Source: Planctomycetaceae bacterium (GTDB taxonomy: Bacteria > Planctomycetota > Planctomycetia > Pirellulales > Pirellulaceae). Taken from it: a stretch of 5,806 nt of DNA. Shown piece by piece: positions 1-5,806 of the stretch. Position 1 is the stretch's first letter. The number at the start of each line of letters is the position of its first letter. The stretch covers positions 31,721-37,526 of the forward strand of contig DMPQ01000459.1 of the NCBI GenBank assembly GCA_003455945.1, read 5' to 3'. A model generated the notes under the pieces. That model saw only the letters and a list, made by a program, of their open reading frames with translations. It made no database searches and was not told the origin of the DNA. The position numbers and the translations under genes were made by a program.

Positions 1-100
1 CGGCTCGAGCCGCGACCTCCGAGAGTGTCGCCGAGTCGGACGCCCCGTCAAGAGCCGGCCAAGCCGACTCCTGACCGTTCGCCGCGCCGGGCGGCCGGCA
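1..100. other. Left edge, non-coding or cut gene not recognisable
   Basis: The 100 bases after the stop of the 67-residue protein hold a 12-base palindrome CGGCTCGAGCCG (1-12) and a weak 5-bp stem GCCGC/GCGGC (81-95). No T-run follows the stem on the minus strand. I see no convincing gene here. Confidence 0.35.
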
Positions 101-304
101 TCATTGCGGCTCCGTCCCGTCGTCCAGTTCGCGTCGTGCGTCGTCGACCAGTCCTTTGGCGGCATCGCCGACCCGATCCAGATCCTGTTCGATCCGTTCG
201 GTCTCGATATCGATCGACGACCGGCTGTCGCCGGGACGCCAAGTGATCCAACCGGCCGCCAACAGCAGGATGACGGCCACCGCGATTCCGAGGATCGCCT
301 TCAT
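101..304 (-). CDS. Small single-pass membrane protein with acidic helical tail, hypothetical (67 aa)
   Basis: The function is unknown. The protein begins MKAILGIAVAVILLL and has one strongly hydrophobic segment at about residues 3-22. A short basic/polar turn (WRPGDSR) follows, then an acidic, probably helical tail of about 40 residues rich in Asp, Glu and Arg. An N-terminal anchor with the tail on one face of the inner membrane is the simplest reading; an uncleaved signal anchor is likelier than a cleaved signal, since no clear A-x-A site is seen. I chose the ATG at 304 over the in-frame ATG at 319 because GAGGAG lies 7 bases before it and overlaps the region just after the upstream ATG. The gene lies 55 bases downstream of the DUF1328 gene on the same strand and is probably cotranscribed with it. 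Small proteins of this plan often accompany envelope-stress genes, but that is inference. Coding reality is supported by the RBS, the clean TM-plus-tail pattern and the neighbour. Confidence 0.72.
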   Translation of the reverse strand: MKAILGIAVAVILLLAAGWITWRPGDSRSSIDIETERIEQDLDRVGDAAKGLVDDARRELDDGTEPQ

Positions 305-311
305 GTCTGTT

Positions 312-317
312 CTCCTC
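312..317 (-). promoter_or_regulatory. Shine-Dalgarno site deciding the start of the 67-aa membrane protein
   Basis: On the minus strand GAGGAG is followed by 7 bases and then ATG at 304. The alternative in-frame ATG at 319 lies just upstream of this site and has no comparable purine run at the right distance, so the site favours the shorter protein. Confidence 0.6.
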
Positions 318-359
318 ATGCTCGGCGTCGTTTGCCCTGACGCGTCTCGAACCGCTCGA

Positions 360-527
360 CTAGAGCGAGGTCCGAACGCGAGGGAAGATCAGGCTGATCA
401 CGAACGCGATCAGGAACACGAAGAACAGGATCTTCGCGAAACCCGCCGCGACTCCCGCCAGCCCTCCGAACCCGAGAACGGCGGCGATCAATGCGATGAC
501 CAGGAAGGTCAGAGCCCAACTCAACAT
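360..527 (-). CDS. DUF1328 / YtjA-family small integral membrane protein (55 aa)
   Basis: This is a very hydrophobic 55-residue protein starting [20 protein letters not shown]. It has two membrane segments, at about residues 4-22 and 30-49, joined by a Gly/Ala-rich turn ([17 protein letters not shown]). It ends in a short basic tail (FPRVRTSL). Length, the [21 protein letters not shown] opening and the AGxAK-I-FxVFL second helix match the DUF1328 family (E. coli YtjA), which are inner-membrane proteins of unknown biochemical function. The start at 527 is preferred over an upstream in-frame ATG at 752: GGGAGAG lies 6 bases before it, and the longer version would add an Arg/Pro-rich, non-family N-terminus. 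The gene leads a probable two-gene unit with the 67-residue protein. A symmetrical repeat centred about 60 bases upstream of the start codon may be its operator. Family assignment is from recognised sequence pattern; a stress-related role is only suspected. Confidence 0.88.
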   Translation of the reverse strand: MLSWALTFLVIALIAAVLGFGGLAGVAAGFAKILFFVFLIAFVISLIFPRVRTSL

Positions 528-564
528 GACGATCTCTCCCGATGCGACAGCGTGGGGTGCACCG

Positions 565-605
565 CGCCGCGAACTCCGTCGTTCGCCGCGAACACCGCCG
601 TTCGC
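565..605. repeat. Tandem dyad repeat, two copies of GCGAAC-N6-GTTCGC (candidate double operator)
   Basis: Four alternating half-sites are visible: GCGAAC 569-574, GTTCGC 581-586, GCGAAC 588-593 and GTTCGC 600-605. Each pair has a 6-base spacer (tccgtc and accgcc), and a single C at 587 separates the two 18-base units. The period is 19 bases. Over 22 bases (565-586 against 584-605) the copies differ at only two positions, both in the spacers. The whole is close to symmetrical around base 587, which lies 60 bases before the DUF1328 start codon. This geometry is what two adjacent dimers of a regulator would need, on the same DNA face roughly two turns apart. The alternative is RNA hairpins in a 5' leader (6-bp stem, 6-nt loop). 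The repeat is seen; the operator role is inferred. Confidence 0.55.
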
Positions 606-710
606 TGTCGATCGGGAAGGGTTGCAGAGGGCGTGCCGAAACGGCTTTCTCGCCGGGAATCGCGACGCTCGGCCGCCGCTGCGAGGGGGAATCGGTTGTC
701 GGGCGATCTC

Positions 711-744
711 CCGGCGACCGGTCGCGGCGCAGGCTGGTCGCCGG
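711..744 (-). terminator. GC-rich stem-loop just after the kinase stop codon, possible terminator
   Basis: CCGGCGACC (711-719) and GGTCGCCGG (736-744) form a perfect 9-bp inverted repeat with a 16-base loop, beginning 4 bases after the kinase stop codon at 749-751. The loop also allows a competing 12-base palindrome, GCGACC-GGTCGC (714-725). No T-run follows on the minus strand, so this is not a classical intrinsic terminator. It may end transcription with Rho, or protect the 3' end of the mRNA. Confidence 0.45.
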
Positions 745-748
745 ACGA

Positions 749-3322
749 TCAATCGGGCGTCGCCGGAGACCGACTCGGCCGTGGGTCCGGCAATGCCGCA
801 AGCAATGCCGTCAATCGATCGAGCGAGGCCGGTTTGATCAGGTGAAGATCGAACCCTGCAGCGAGCGCGCGACGTCGATCCTCATCCTGCCCATAGCCCG
901 TCAGCGCGACGAGCACGGCAGCCCGACCTGCCTCGGTAGCTCGGGCTGCACGAGCCAGATCGTAGCCGTCCATTTCGGGCAGACCGATGTCGAAGAAGGC
1001 GATGTCGGGCCGAAACCGCGACAGGATCGATAGCGCGGTGCGGCCGTCATGAGCCGTTTCGACGGTATGATCGCCGATCTTCGCGATCAGACGCGACAAC
1101 ATCCATGCCGCTCCGACGTTGTCGTCGACGATCAGGACACGTCTCGGGGGGCAAGCCACGTCATTCCTTGACGCGGCCGACTGACTTTCCGACACCGGCT
1201 CGCTCGCCGGCGCCAGCGGCAGTCGGATCCGAAACGTCGCGCCTCGCCCCGTGCCTTCGCTCTCCGCGGTCACCGTACCGCCGTGCCGTTCGATCGATTG
1301 TCGCACGACGGTCAGACCGATTCCGAGTCCGCCGCGGCTGCGATCGAGCGTCTGATCGGACTGCTCGAACAGGTCGAAGATGCGAGGGAGCAGCGGCGGA
1401 TCGATGCCGATGCCGTCGTCCGAAACGACGATCTCGTAGTGATCGTCCCTTCGGATACCCGACAGCCGAATCGTCCCACCGTGGTCGGAGTACTTCGAAG
1501 CATTGGCAAGCAGATTGCCGACCGCCTGAGCCAGGCGCACTTCGTCTCCCGAAAGCGTCGTCCGCCCCGGCTCGATCGCGACGTCGAGCGTCTGACCTCG
1601 CCGTTCCATCGTTCCGACGATTGCACGAGCGCACCGCTCCAGGAGTAACTCGGCAATCAGCGGTCCACGGTGCAGCCGCACCTTCCCCTGCATGACTCGC
1701 GACACGTCGAGCAAGTCGTCGACCAGACGGACAAGCTGTTCGACCTGGCGCTTCATCAGATCGACGGTCGATTCGTCGAACGATCGATCGCGCGAGATCA
1801 CTTCGAGACCGTGTCGAATCGGCGCCAGCGGATTGCGCAACTCGTGAGCCAACATGGCGAGGAACTCGTTGCGACGACGATCGGTCTCGCGCAGCGCCTC
1901 CTCGGCCTCACGCTGCGCGGTGACGTCGGTGTTCGTGCCGAGCCATCGGACGATCGTTCCTTCCTCGCCGCGAATCGGTACGGCACGGGACAGGAACCAG
2001 CGGTATTCGCCGTCGGCTCCGCGAAGCGGAAAGAGATCCTCCCACACCTCGCCGGTACGGAACGAATGGGTGATCCGCTCGACGACTCGATCGACATGAT
2101 CGGGATGATGGAGCGATCTCCATCCCCAACCGCGGACAGCCTCGGCGTCGGTCCCGGTATAGTCGTACCAGCGGCGGTTGTACCAGAAGATCCAACCGGT
2201 CGAGTCGGCCATCCAGGCGAGCTGCGACATGTGATCCGCAAGCGTCCGGAACCTCTCCTCGCTCTCGCGCAGCGCGCGTTCGATTCGCTTCCGCTCGGTG
2301 ATGTCCCGAACGATCTTCGAGGCGCCGACGACCTGCCCTCGCTCGTCGAACAGCGGCGATACGGTCAACGACACCTCGATCTCGGAACCGTCGGACTTCG
2401 TACGCACGGTCTCGAACTGCTCGATTCGTTCCCCCGCTCGAAGCTTCTCGACGATTCGAGTCTCTTCGTCGCGGCGATCCTCCGGGATCAGGAACAGGAT
2501 GTTGCGTCCGATCGCGTGGTCCGCCGAGTAGCCGAACAGCCGCTCGGCCGCCGTGTTCCAGGAGCGGATGATGCCGTCGAGCGTCTTGCTGACGATCGGA
2601 TCGCGAGACGATTCGACGATCGTCGAAAGCAGACGGGCATCCGCCAGACGCTCGGCGATGACTCGCGTCGCACGGCGCTGTTCGGTCAGGTGGCGTCGCA
2701 GCAGGGCGAGGAACGCGAGCATTCCGGCGATCGCGACGAGTCCCGAGGCAAAACCGACGAAGAGCGCCCACCGGAACGATTCGGTCCGATCCTGCAGGCG
2801 TCGATCGAGGCGCCCCCGTTCGTCGCGCTCGAGATCGCGCAACTGAAGATCGATCCTCTCCATGAGGGCCTGGCTTTGCTCTTCGACGACCAGCAGACGC
2901 CCTGCCTCGAACCCCAGTTCATCCCGCACTTCGGCTGTCGAGCGAAGAGCGGCCGAGAACTCGAGAACCGCGTTGGAGATTCCCTCCAGACGGGGTTCGG
3001 ATCGATCGGTCAGTTGTCTCAGCTCGTCGATCCTGCGGAATGCGTCGTCGAACCGCTCGTTCGCCTGCTCCGGGTACTTGGGATCTCCGGTGATCAGGTA
3101 GGTCCGCTGTGACGCCTCGGCCTCGCGAAGTGCACCGCGGAGCTCCGCGATCGCATCGGTCACCGCGTGGGCCCGCGAGAGGTCCCCGACTTCTCCGTTC
3201 AGCCGGACGATACTCTGCAGCGTCAAGGCGATGCCGAGCATCAGGAGCGCGACGACTCCCGCCGCTCCGATCGTCCACCGATCGAAACGTTCGGATCGAA
3301 GTTCGCGGTGGGGCGACCTCAT
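749..3322 (-). CDS. Membrane-bound hybrid sensor histidine kinase, CHASE3-PAS-PAS-HisKA-HATPase-REC (857 aa)
   Basis: This kinase senses a signal at the membrane, autophosphorylates on His and passes phosphate to its own receiver Asp. Domains in order: TM1 about 16-38; CHASE3-like extracytoplasmic sensor 40-182 ([18 protein letters not shown], residues 66-83); TM2 about 185-208; first PAS about 228-342 ([25 protein letters not shown], ending in DITERKR); second PAS of PAS_3 type about 353-475 ([23 protein letters not shown]); HisKA 484-548 with His493 in [11 protein letters not shown]; HATPase 590-702 with N-box [10 protein letters not shown] (603-612), G1 DDGIGID (635-641), F-box FDLFEQ and G2 GGLGIGL (664-670); receiver 727-842 with Asp733/734, phospho-acceptor Asp778 ([12 protein letters not shown]), Thr808 and Lys830. 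All key residues are present, so it should be active. The start at 3322 has AGAGAGG upstream; the ATG at 3418 would add a 32-residue Arg-rich extension. No Hpt or separate response regulator lies nearby, so the downstream relay is unknown. The signal cannot be told from sequence. Confidence 0.96.
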   Translation of the reverse strand: MRSPHRELRSERFDRWTIGAAGVVALLMLGIALTLQSIVRLNGEVGDLSRAHAVTDAIAELRGALREAEASQRTYLITGDPKYPEQANERFDDAFRRIDELRQLTDRSEPRLEGISNAVLEFSAALRSTAEVRDELGFEAGRLLVVEEQSQALMERIDLQLRDLERDERGRLDRRLQDRTESFRWALFVGFASGLVAIAGMLAFLALLRRHLTEQRRATRVIAERLADARLLSTIVESSRDPIVSKTLDGIIRSWNTAAERLFGYSADHAIGRNILFLIPEDRRDEETRIVEKLRAGERIEQFETVRTKSDGSEIEVSLTVSPLFDERGQVVGASKIVRDITERKRIERALRESEERFRTLADHMSQLAWMADSTGWIFWYNRRWYDYTGTDAEAVRGWGWRSLHHPDHVDRVVERITHSFRTGEVWEDLFPLRGADGEYRWFLSRAVPIRGEEGTIVRWLGTNTDVTAQREAEEALRETDRRRNEFLAMLAHELRNPLAPIRHGLEVISRDRSFDESTVDLMKRQVEQLVRLVDDLLDVSRVMQGKVRLHRGPLIAELLLERCARAIVGTMERRGQTLDVAIEPGRTTLSGDEVRLAQAVGNLLANASKYSDHGGTIRLSGIRRDDHYEIVVSDDGIGIDPPLLPRIFDLFEQSDQTLDRSRGGLGIGLTVVRQSIERHGGTVTAESEGTGRGATFRIRLPLAPASEPVSESQSAASRNDVACPPRRVLIVDDNVGAAWMLSRLIAKIGDHTVETAHDGRTALSILSRFRPDIAFFDIGLPEMDGYDLARAARATEAGRAAVLVALTGYGQDEDRRRALAAGFDLHLIKPASLDRLTALLAALPDPRPSRSPATPD

Positions 3323-3326
3323 CTGA

Positions 3327-3333
3327 CCTCTCT
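3327..3333 (-). promoter_or_regulatory. Shine-Dalgarno site supporting the kinase start at 3322
   Basis: AGAGAGG on the minus strand lies 4 bases before the ATG at 3322. The spacing is a little short but usable. It places translation start 16 codons before TM1, which suits a cytoplasmic N-terminus ([16 protein letters not shown]) with positive charge before the membrane segment. Confidence 0.5.
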
Positions 3334-3377
3334 GCGGACCGCGGCGAAACGGCGGCGCGACGATGACCGGTCGAGCA

Positions 3378-3405
3378 AGTATAGAAGGACCGAGTCGATC
3401 CGAAA
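3378..3405 (-). promoter_or_regulatory. Candidate promoter for the hybrid kinase gene
   Basis: The minus strand reads TATACT at 3383-3378, five of six matches to the TATAAT consensus and conspicuous in this GC-rich region. Sixteen bases upstream is TTTCGG (3405-3400), a poor -35. Transcription would start near 3371, leaving a leader of about 50 bases before the ATG at 3322. The -10 is good but the -35 is weak, so this is tentative. Confidence 0.3.
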
Positions 3406-3635
3406 CCCGATGCCTCACGCCGGCGACGTCGATCCTTCGCAGCCGAGAATCGGCATTTACGATGCTCGGCGATCGAGGAGCTCGACGTCCGGAACCGCTG
3501 ACATCATCGAGAACGACGAGCCACGCCTTGCGCGGCCCTCATGTCCTGGAACCGTATCGCCGCGCGATGCCGTGACGAAAGGACCGTGATACGATGCGCT
3601 GTCGCCCGATCCGGCGGCAGGCTCGCTCGGCTTAC

Positions 3636-3640
3636 GGAGG
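3636..3640 (+). promoter_or_regulatory. Shine-Dalgarno site deciding the start of the secreted protein
   Basis: GGAGG is followed by 7 bases and the ATG at 3648. The in-frame ATG at 3594 has only a weak AAAGGA 10 bases upstream and would bury the signal peptide behind an 18-residue extension. The site therefore favours 3648. Confidence 0.65.
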
Positions 3641-3647
3641 ATGGACC

Positions 3648-5750
3648 ATGGTCATCGGTCGGCAGGGAGGTCTGGTGTGGGTGAGTCTCGGTCTGTTGCT
3701 GATCGCGCCGATCGCTTCGGCCGCTCAGGAGCGGGACGAGGTCCTGCACCTCGCTCCCGGGAACGTCGCGGCTGCTCTTTGGACCGATGACCTGTCGGTC
3801 GCTTCGCTCGCGATCGGCGCAGAGCTGACCGAGACGCTCGAACAACTGAACACGATCGAGTCGCTCGCCGAGCGGATCGGCCTCGAGAACGACAGCGCGC
3901 CCTTCTTCGACGATCTCGAAACGATTCGCGAGGCACTCGCGCGGCCGATCTTCGATGGCCCGGCGATCGCGATGCAGTTGCCCGACGGAGCCTGGGTCAT
4001 CGCCGCTCGGACCGACGCGACACTCGAAGAACTCGAGGCGGTCGAGCAGGCGATGCGACGACTGGCCAAGGAGTTCGTTCCGAGCGCGGGGCCGACGCGC
4101 CGACCGCCGATGTTCGAGGCCTCTCCGACGATCGAGCAGGTCGAGGCCGTGGCTCCCGATGCGCCCGACTCCGCACTCCCGACGGATGACGCTCCGTCGC
4201 TCGACGACGCGGACGACTCGCCGGAGCCTCGACGGTCGCGGTCGATCGAGAAGCGTCTGGTCGACGGCTGGCTGCTCGTCGCGGACGATCCCGCGGCGAT
4301 CGAACTGATCGCGGAACGGATCGCCACGAAGAACGACTCGAACAGCCTGCTCGACGATCGGACATTTCGCATCGTTCGAGACAACGTGCCGCGCGGCGAG
4401 ACCGGTTCGCTACGGTTTCATCTGAATGCGGACGCGTCTCGCCGCATGATGCTCGCCGTCTGGAACTTGGCCGATCCGAATCACAACTTCGTTCCTGCCG
4501 AAGTAAAGCCGATCCTCTGGGACGCCAGCGGCTTGAACGAAGTGCGTGGGTTCGGCGGACAATGGACGCTGCGAGGGGATGAGATCGAGAGGGAACGCGA
4601 CGGCGACGACACCCCCGAGGCGCCTCGGCCGAATCGCTTCGAGCTCGAGGCGTTTGCGGTCCAAGGGGCTCCGTTTCGCGGCTGGGCGGCCGGTCTCGAT
4701 CGTGACGGCCGACTGGATGTCGATCGCTTCGTTCCCGACGGTCCGCGGCTGAAGACTCTCATCCAGGTCATGGTCGACGGCGAATCGATCGATCGGGAGT
4801 TCCGCTCGGCGGCCGAGAGATTCGCGCTGGCGCTCGCCGAAGGAGATGCCGAGGCGGCTCGGGAGATGCTGAACGAACCCTGGGAGCAGGAGCAGTTCTA
4901 TTGGTCCCCCGAGATCAGCAGCACCTGGGAGTCGATGGGACTGGCGTTCGGGGCCGACGACGAATTCTCTCGCGTGGCGCTCCGTTTCGACGCATCGCGA
5001 CTCGATCGTGCCGACTTCGGTCGCGTAGTGGCGTCGAGCTACTCGCATCCGGGATTGCCGGTCGGTGATCGTCTGGAACATCACGTGGAAGGAAACGTCG
5101 AATGGTGGCAAGTGAGTGACGCCTACATCGACGAGTACATCGAAAAGGTCGTGCGCACGTCGATCTCGGCAAACGTGTACGCCGTCGAGGTCGATCCCGA
5201 CACGGGGGAACTTCGCTACGTGCCGAAGCAACTGTCGGCGGAAGAGATCGAAGAGATGCAGGAGTCTCAGGCGAACCAATTGCGCAACGATCCGAACTCG
5301 CATCTGCGACGCAAGCGGATGATGATCGACGGCTGGATACGACTGGAAGATTCCGGTCTGCCGGAAGGGAGCGTCGTGGGGGAGTCGCTGGAGCAGATCG
5401 TGACCCTGACCGACCTGATCGAGGATCTCCGCTCGCGCACCGACATGGCGAGCCACCCGGCATTCCTGATCGCCGGCTGGACAGCTGAGGCGCCGTTCTC
5501 AGGCCCGATGCCGACCTCCGACGATTCGCCCGACCGTGGCGATGACGACGAGGGAGCGATCGAGTCGGGCTTCGATCCGAGCATGCTGCGTCGGATCGAG
5601 TGGGTTTCCGCAATCGCGAACATCGCGATGGCGTCGGAGGCCGATGGCTCGATCTCGGATCAGTTGTTCGGCGGATCGGTGATCATCGGCGGCGTCAACG
5701 ATCGCGGGTTCGAGATCCGGGCACGCTTCGGGATGCCTGAGGGGGAATGA
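3648..5750 (+). CDS. Secreted protein of unknown function, DUF3352-like N-terminal half (700 aa)
   Basis: The catalytic role, if any, is unknown. Residues 1-25 form a typical Sec signal peptide (basic n-region, WVSLGLLLIAPIASA core, cleavage near ASA|AQ), and there is no lipobox Cys. The 700-residue protein has no cysteine at all. Residues 31-250 read like the planctomycete DUF3352 type: a surface-layer-like start (LHLAPGNVAAALWTDDL), helical segments, then RLVDGWLLVADDPAAIELI (203-221) and LLDDRTFRIV (234-243). A Pro/Asp-rich, probably disordered linker (about 145-200) interrupts this half. Residues 385-500 (AERFALALAEGDAEAAREML, later EGNVEWWQVSDAYIDEY) faintly recall an NTF2-like fold. Two more charged linkers occur at 311-330 and 615-645. 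The C-terminus (WVSAIANIAMASEADGSIS, then VIIGGVNDRGFEIRARFGM) looks like a repeated beta-alpha element. Divergent from the kinase gene; a hairpin follows the stop. The CDS is secure; domain names are tentative. Confidence 0.9.
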   Translation: MVIGRQGGLVWVSLGLLLIAPIASAAQERDEVLHLAPGNVAAALWTDDLSVASLAIGAELTETLEQLNTIESLAERIGLENDSAPFFDDLETIREALARPIFDGPAIAMQLPDGAWVIAARTDATLEELEAVEQAMRRLAKEFVPSAGPTRRPPMFEASPTIEQVEAVAPDAPDSALPTDDAPSLDDADDSPEPRRSRSIEKRLVDGWLLVADDPAAIELIAERIATKNDSNSLLDDRTFRIVRDNVPRGETGSLRFHLNADASRRMMLAVWNLADPNHNFVPAEVKPILWDASGLNEVRGFGGQWTLRGDEIERERDGDDTPEAPRPNRFELEAFAVQGAPFRGWAAGLDRDGRLDVDRFVPDGPRLKTLIQVMVDGESIDREFRSAAERFALALAEGDAEAAREMLNEPWEQEQFYWSPEISSTWESMGLAFGADDEFSRVALRFDASRLDRADFGRVVASSYSHPGLPVGDRLEHHVEGNVEWWQVSDAYIDEYIEKVVRTSISANVYAVEVDPDTGELRYVPKQLSAEEIEEMQESQANQLRNDPNSHLRRKRMMIDGWIRLEDSGLPEGSVVGESLEQIVTLTDLIEDLRSRTDMASHPAFLIAGWTAEAPFSGPMPTSDDSPDRGDDDEGAIESGFDPSMLRRIEWVSAIANIAMASEADGSISDQLFGGSVIIGGVNDRGFEIRARFGMPEGE

Positions 5751-5760
5751 CGCTACGGTC

Positions 5761-5805
5761 GTGCGACCGACCACGGTCGCAGCGTGTGTCGTAGTGCGAC
5801 CGACC
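5761..5805. repeat. 12-base direct repeat GTGCGACCGACC at the window end
   Basis: GTGCGACCGACC occurs at 5761-5772 and again at 5794-5805, a 33-base period. The first copy is the left arm and loop start of the hairpin described above. The second copy is cut off by the window edge, so a second hairpin may follow. A REP-like intergenic repeat is one reading and tandem terminators are another. Confidence 0.5.
5762..5781 (+). terminator. Perfect 8-bp hairpin 11 bases after the stop codon, possible terminator
   Basis: TGCGACCG (5762-5769) and CGGTCGCA (5774-5781) pair perfectly around an ACCA loop, starting 11 bases after the stop codon of the secreted-protein gene. No T-run follows, so Rho-independent termination would be atypical. 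An overlapping competing hairpin is CGGTC-GTGC-GACCG (5756-5769). Confidence 0.45.
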
Positions 5806-5806
5806 C

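Larger units (their letters stand above)
528..748. other. Intergenic region between the kinase gene and the DUF1328 gene
   Basis: This 221-base non-coding stretch lies downstream of the kinase stop and upstream of the DUF1328 start, both on the minus strand. It holds a 9-bp stem-loop near the kinase end and a tandem dyad repeat near the DUF1328 end. The DUF1328 Shine-Dalgarno sequence (534-540) is also here. I see no convincing sigma-70 -10/-35 pair on the minus strand, although a promoter would be expected. The ORFs that cross the region in other frames are Arg/Ser/Pro-rich and look like high-GC artefacts. Confidence 0.6.
3323..3647. other. Divergent intergenic region between kinase and secreted-protein genes
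   Basis: This 325-base stretch lies between two divergent genes and must hold promoters for both unless longer transcripts run through. It contains a reasonable minus-strand -10 (TATACT at 3383-3378). It also has a small hairpin GCCGA-GAA-TCGGC (3442-3454), whose left arm, extended to GCCGAG, can instead pair with CTCGGC at 3465-3470. The Shine-Dalgarno sequence for the plus-strand gene is at its right edge. Open frames crossing it are not credible genes. I see no tRNA, riboswitch or long repeat. Confidence 0.55.

Noticed and set aside
635..650. Hairpin GCCG-AAA-CGGC followed by TTTCT on the plus strand
   Set aside because: It looks like a small intrinsic terminator, but no plus-strand gene ends upstream, the stem is only 4 bp, and the T-run is on the wrong side for the minus-strand kinase gene.
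156..845. A 229-codon plus-strand open frame over the small membrane genes
   Set aside because: It is Arg/Ser/Asp-rich without hydrophobic core pattern, and it overlaps two better-supported minus-strand genes.
1670..3112. A 480-codon open frame on the plus strand opposite the kinase gene
   Set aside because: It lies wholly antisense to a kinase with intact domains, has no recognisable domain and has no good Shine-Dalgarno sequence. Long antisense frames are common in GC-rich DNA.
3548..3577. GGAACC with downstream CCGTGACG as an ECF-sigma promoter
   Set aside because: The -35-like GGAAC is present, but the -10 part is poor and the spacing only approximate. One short match is expected by chance.
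3587..3595. TGATACGAT as an extended -10 promoter for the secreted-protein gene
   Set aside because: It matches only four of six -10 positions and has no -35. Position before the ATG at 3648 is plausible, but the evidence is too weak.
3594..3647. Longer N-terminus for the secreted protein from the ATG at 3594
   Set aside because: The Shine-Dalgarno sequence is weaker, and the extension would sit before an otherwise ideal signal peptide and introduce the only cysteine.
4410..5456. A 348-codon open frame on the minus strand opposite the secreted-protein gene
   Set aside because: It is antisense to a gene with a clear signal peptide and RBS. Its translation is His/Arg/Leu-rich with no domain, so it is a codon-bias shadow.

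Overview
This is a GC-rich bacterial window with three clear coding blocks and no RNA genes, CRISPR array or recognisable mobile element. The organism is probably an environmental Gram-negative. Planctomycetota is my best guess, because the long secreted protein resembles DUF3352-type proteins common in that phylum and because a DUF1328 gene sits beside a second tiny membrane protein. That placement is inference and no marker gene fixes it.

Left part, minus strand: two very small membrane-protein genes lie in tandem. The first, transcribed from 527 down to 360, is a 55-residue DUF1328/YtjA-family protein. The second, from 304 down to 101, is a 67-residue protein with one N-terminal membrane segment and an acidic helical tail. 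They are 55 bases apart, each has a good Shine-Dalgarno sequence, and they probably form one transcript. Upstream of the pair, at 565-605, is a symmetrical tandem repeat (GCGAAC-N6-GTTCGC twice, 19-base period) that looks like a double operator.

Middle, minus strand: one large gene (3322 down to 749) encodes an 857-residue membrane-bound hybrid sensor histidine kinase. Its order is TM - CHASE3-like sensor - TM - PAS - PAS - HisKA - HATPase - receiver. All the main catalytic motifs are intact. A 9-base-pair GC-rich stem-loop follows its stop codon. No partner response regulator or Hpt protein is present in the window.

Right part, plus strand: after a 325-base divergent intergenic region, a 700-residue, cysteine-free, signal-peptide-bearing protein of unknown function is encoded at 3648-5750. 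It is followed directly by an 8-base-pair perfect hairpin. One arm of that hairpin is repeated at the very end of the window, which hints at a hairpin repeat continuing beyond it.

The kinase and the secreted protein are divergent and share an upstream region, so co-regulation is possible but not shown. The window contains no proven new system. The most interesting unexplained signals are the double dyad upstream of the small-membrane-protein pair and the uncharacterised secreted protein with its kinase neighbour.
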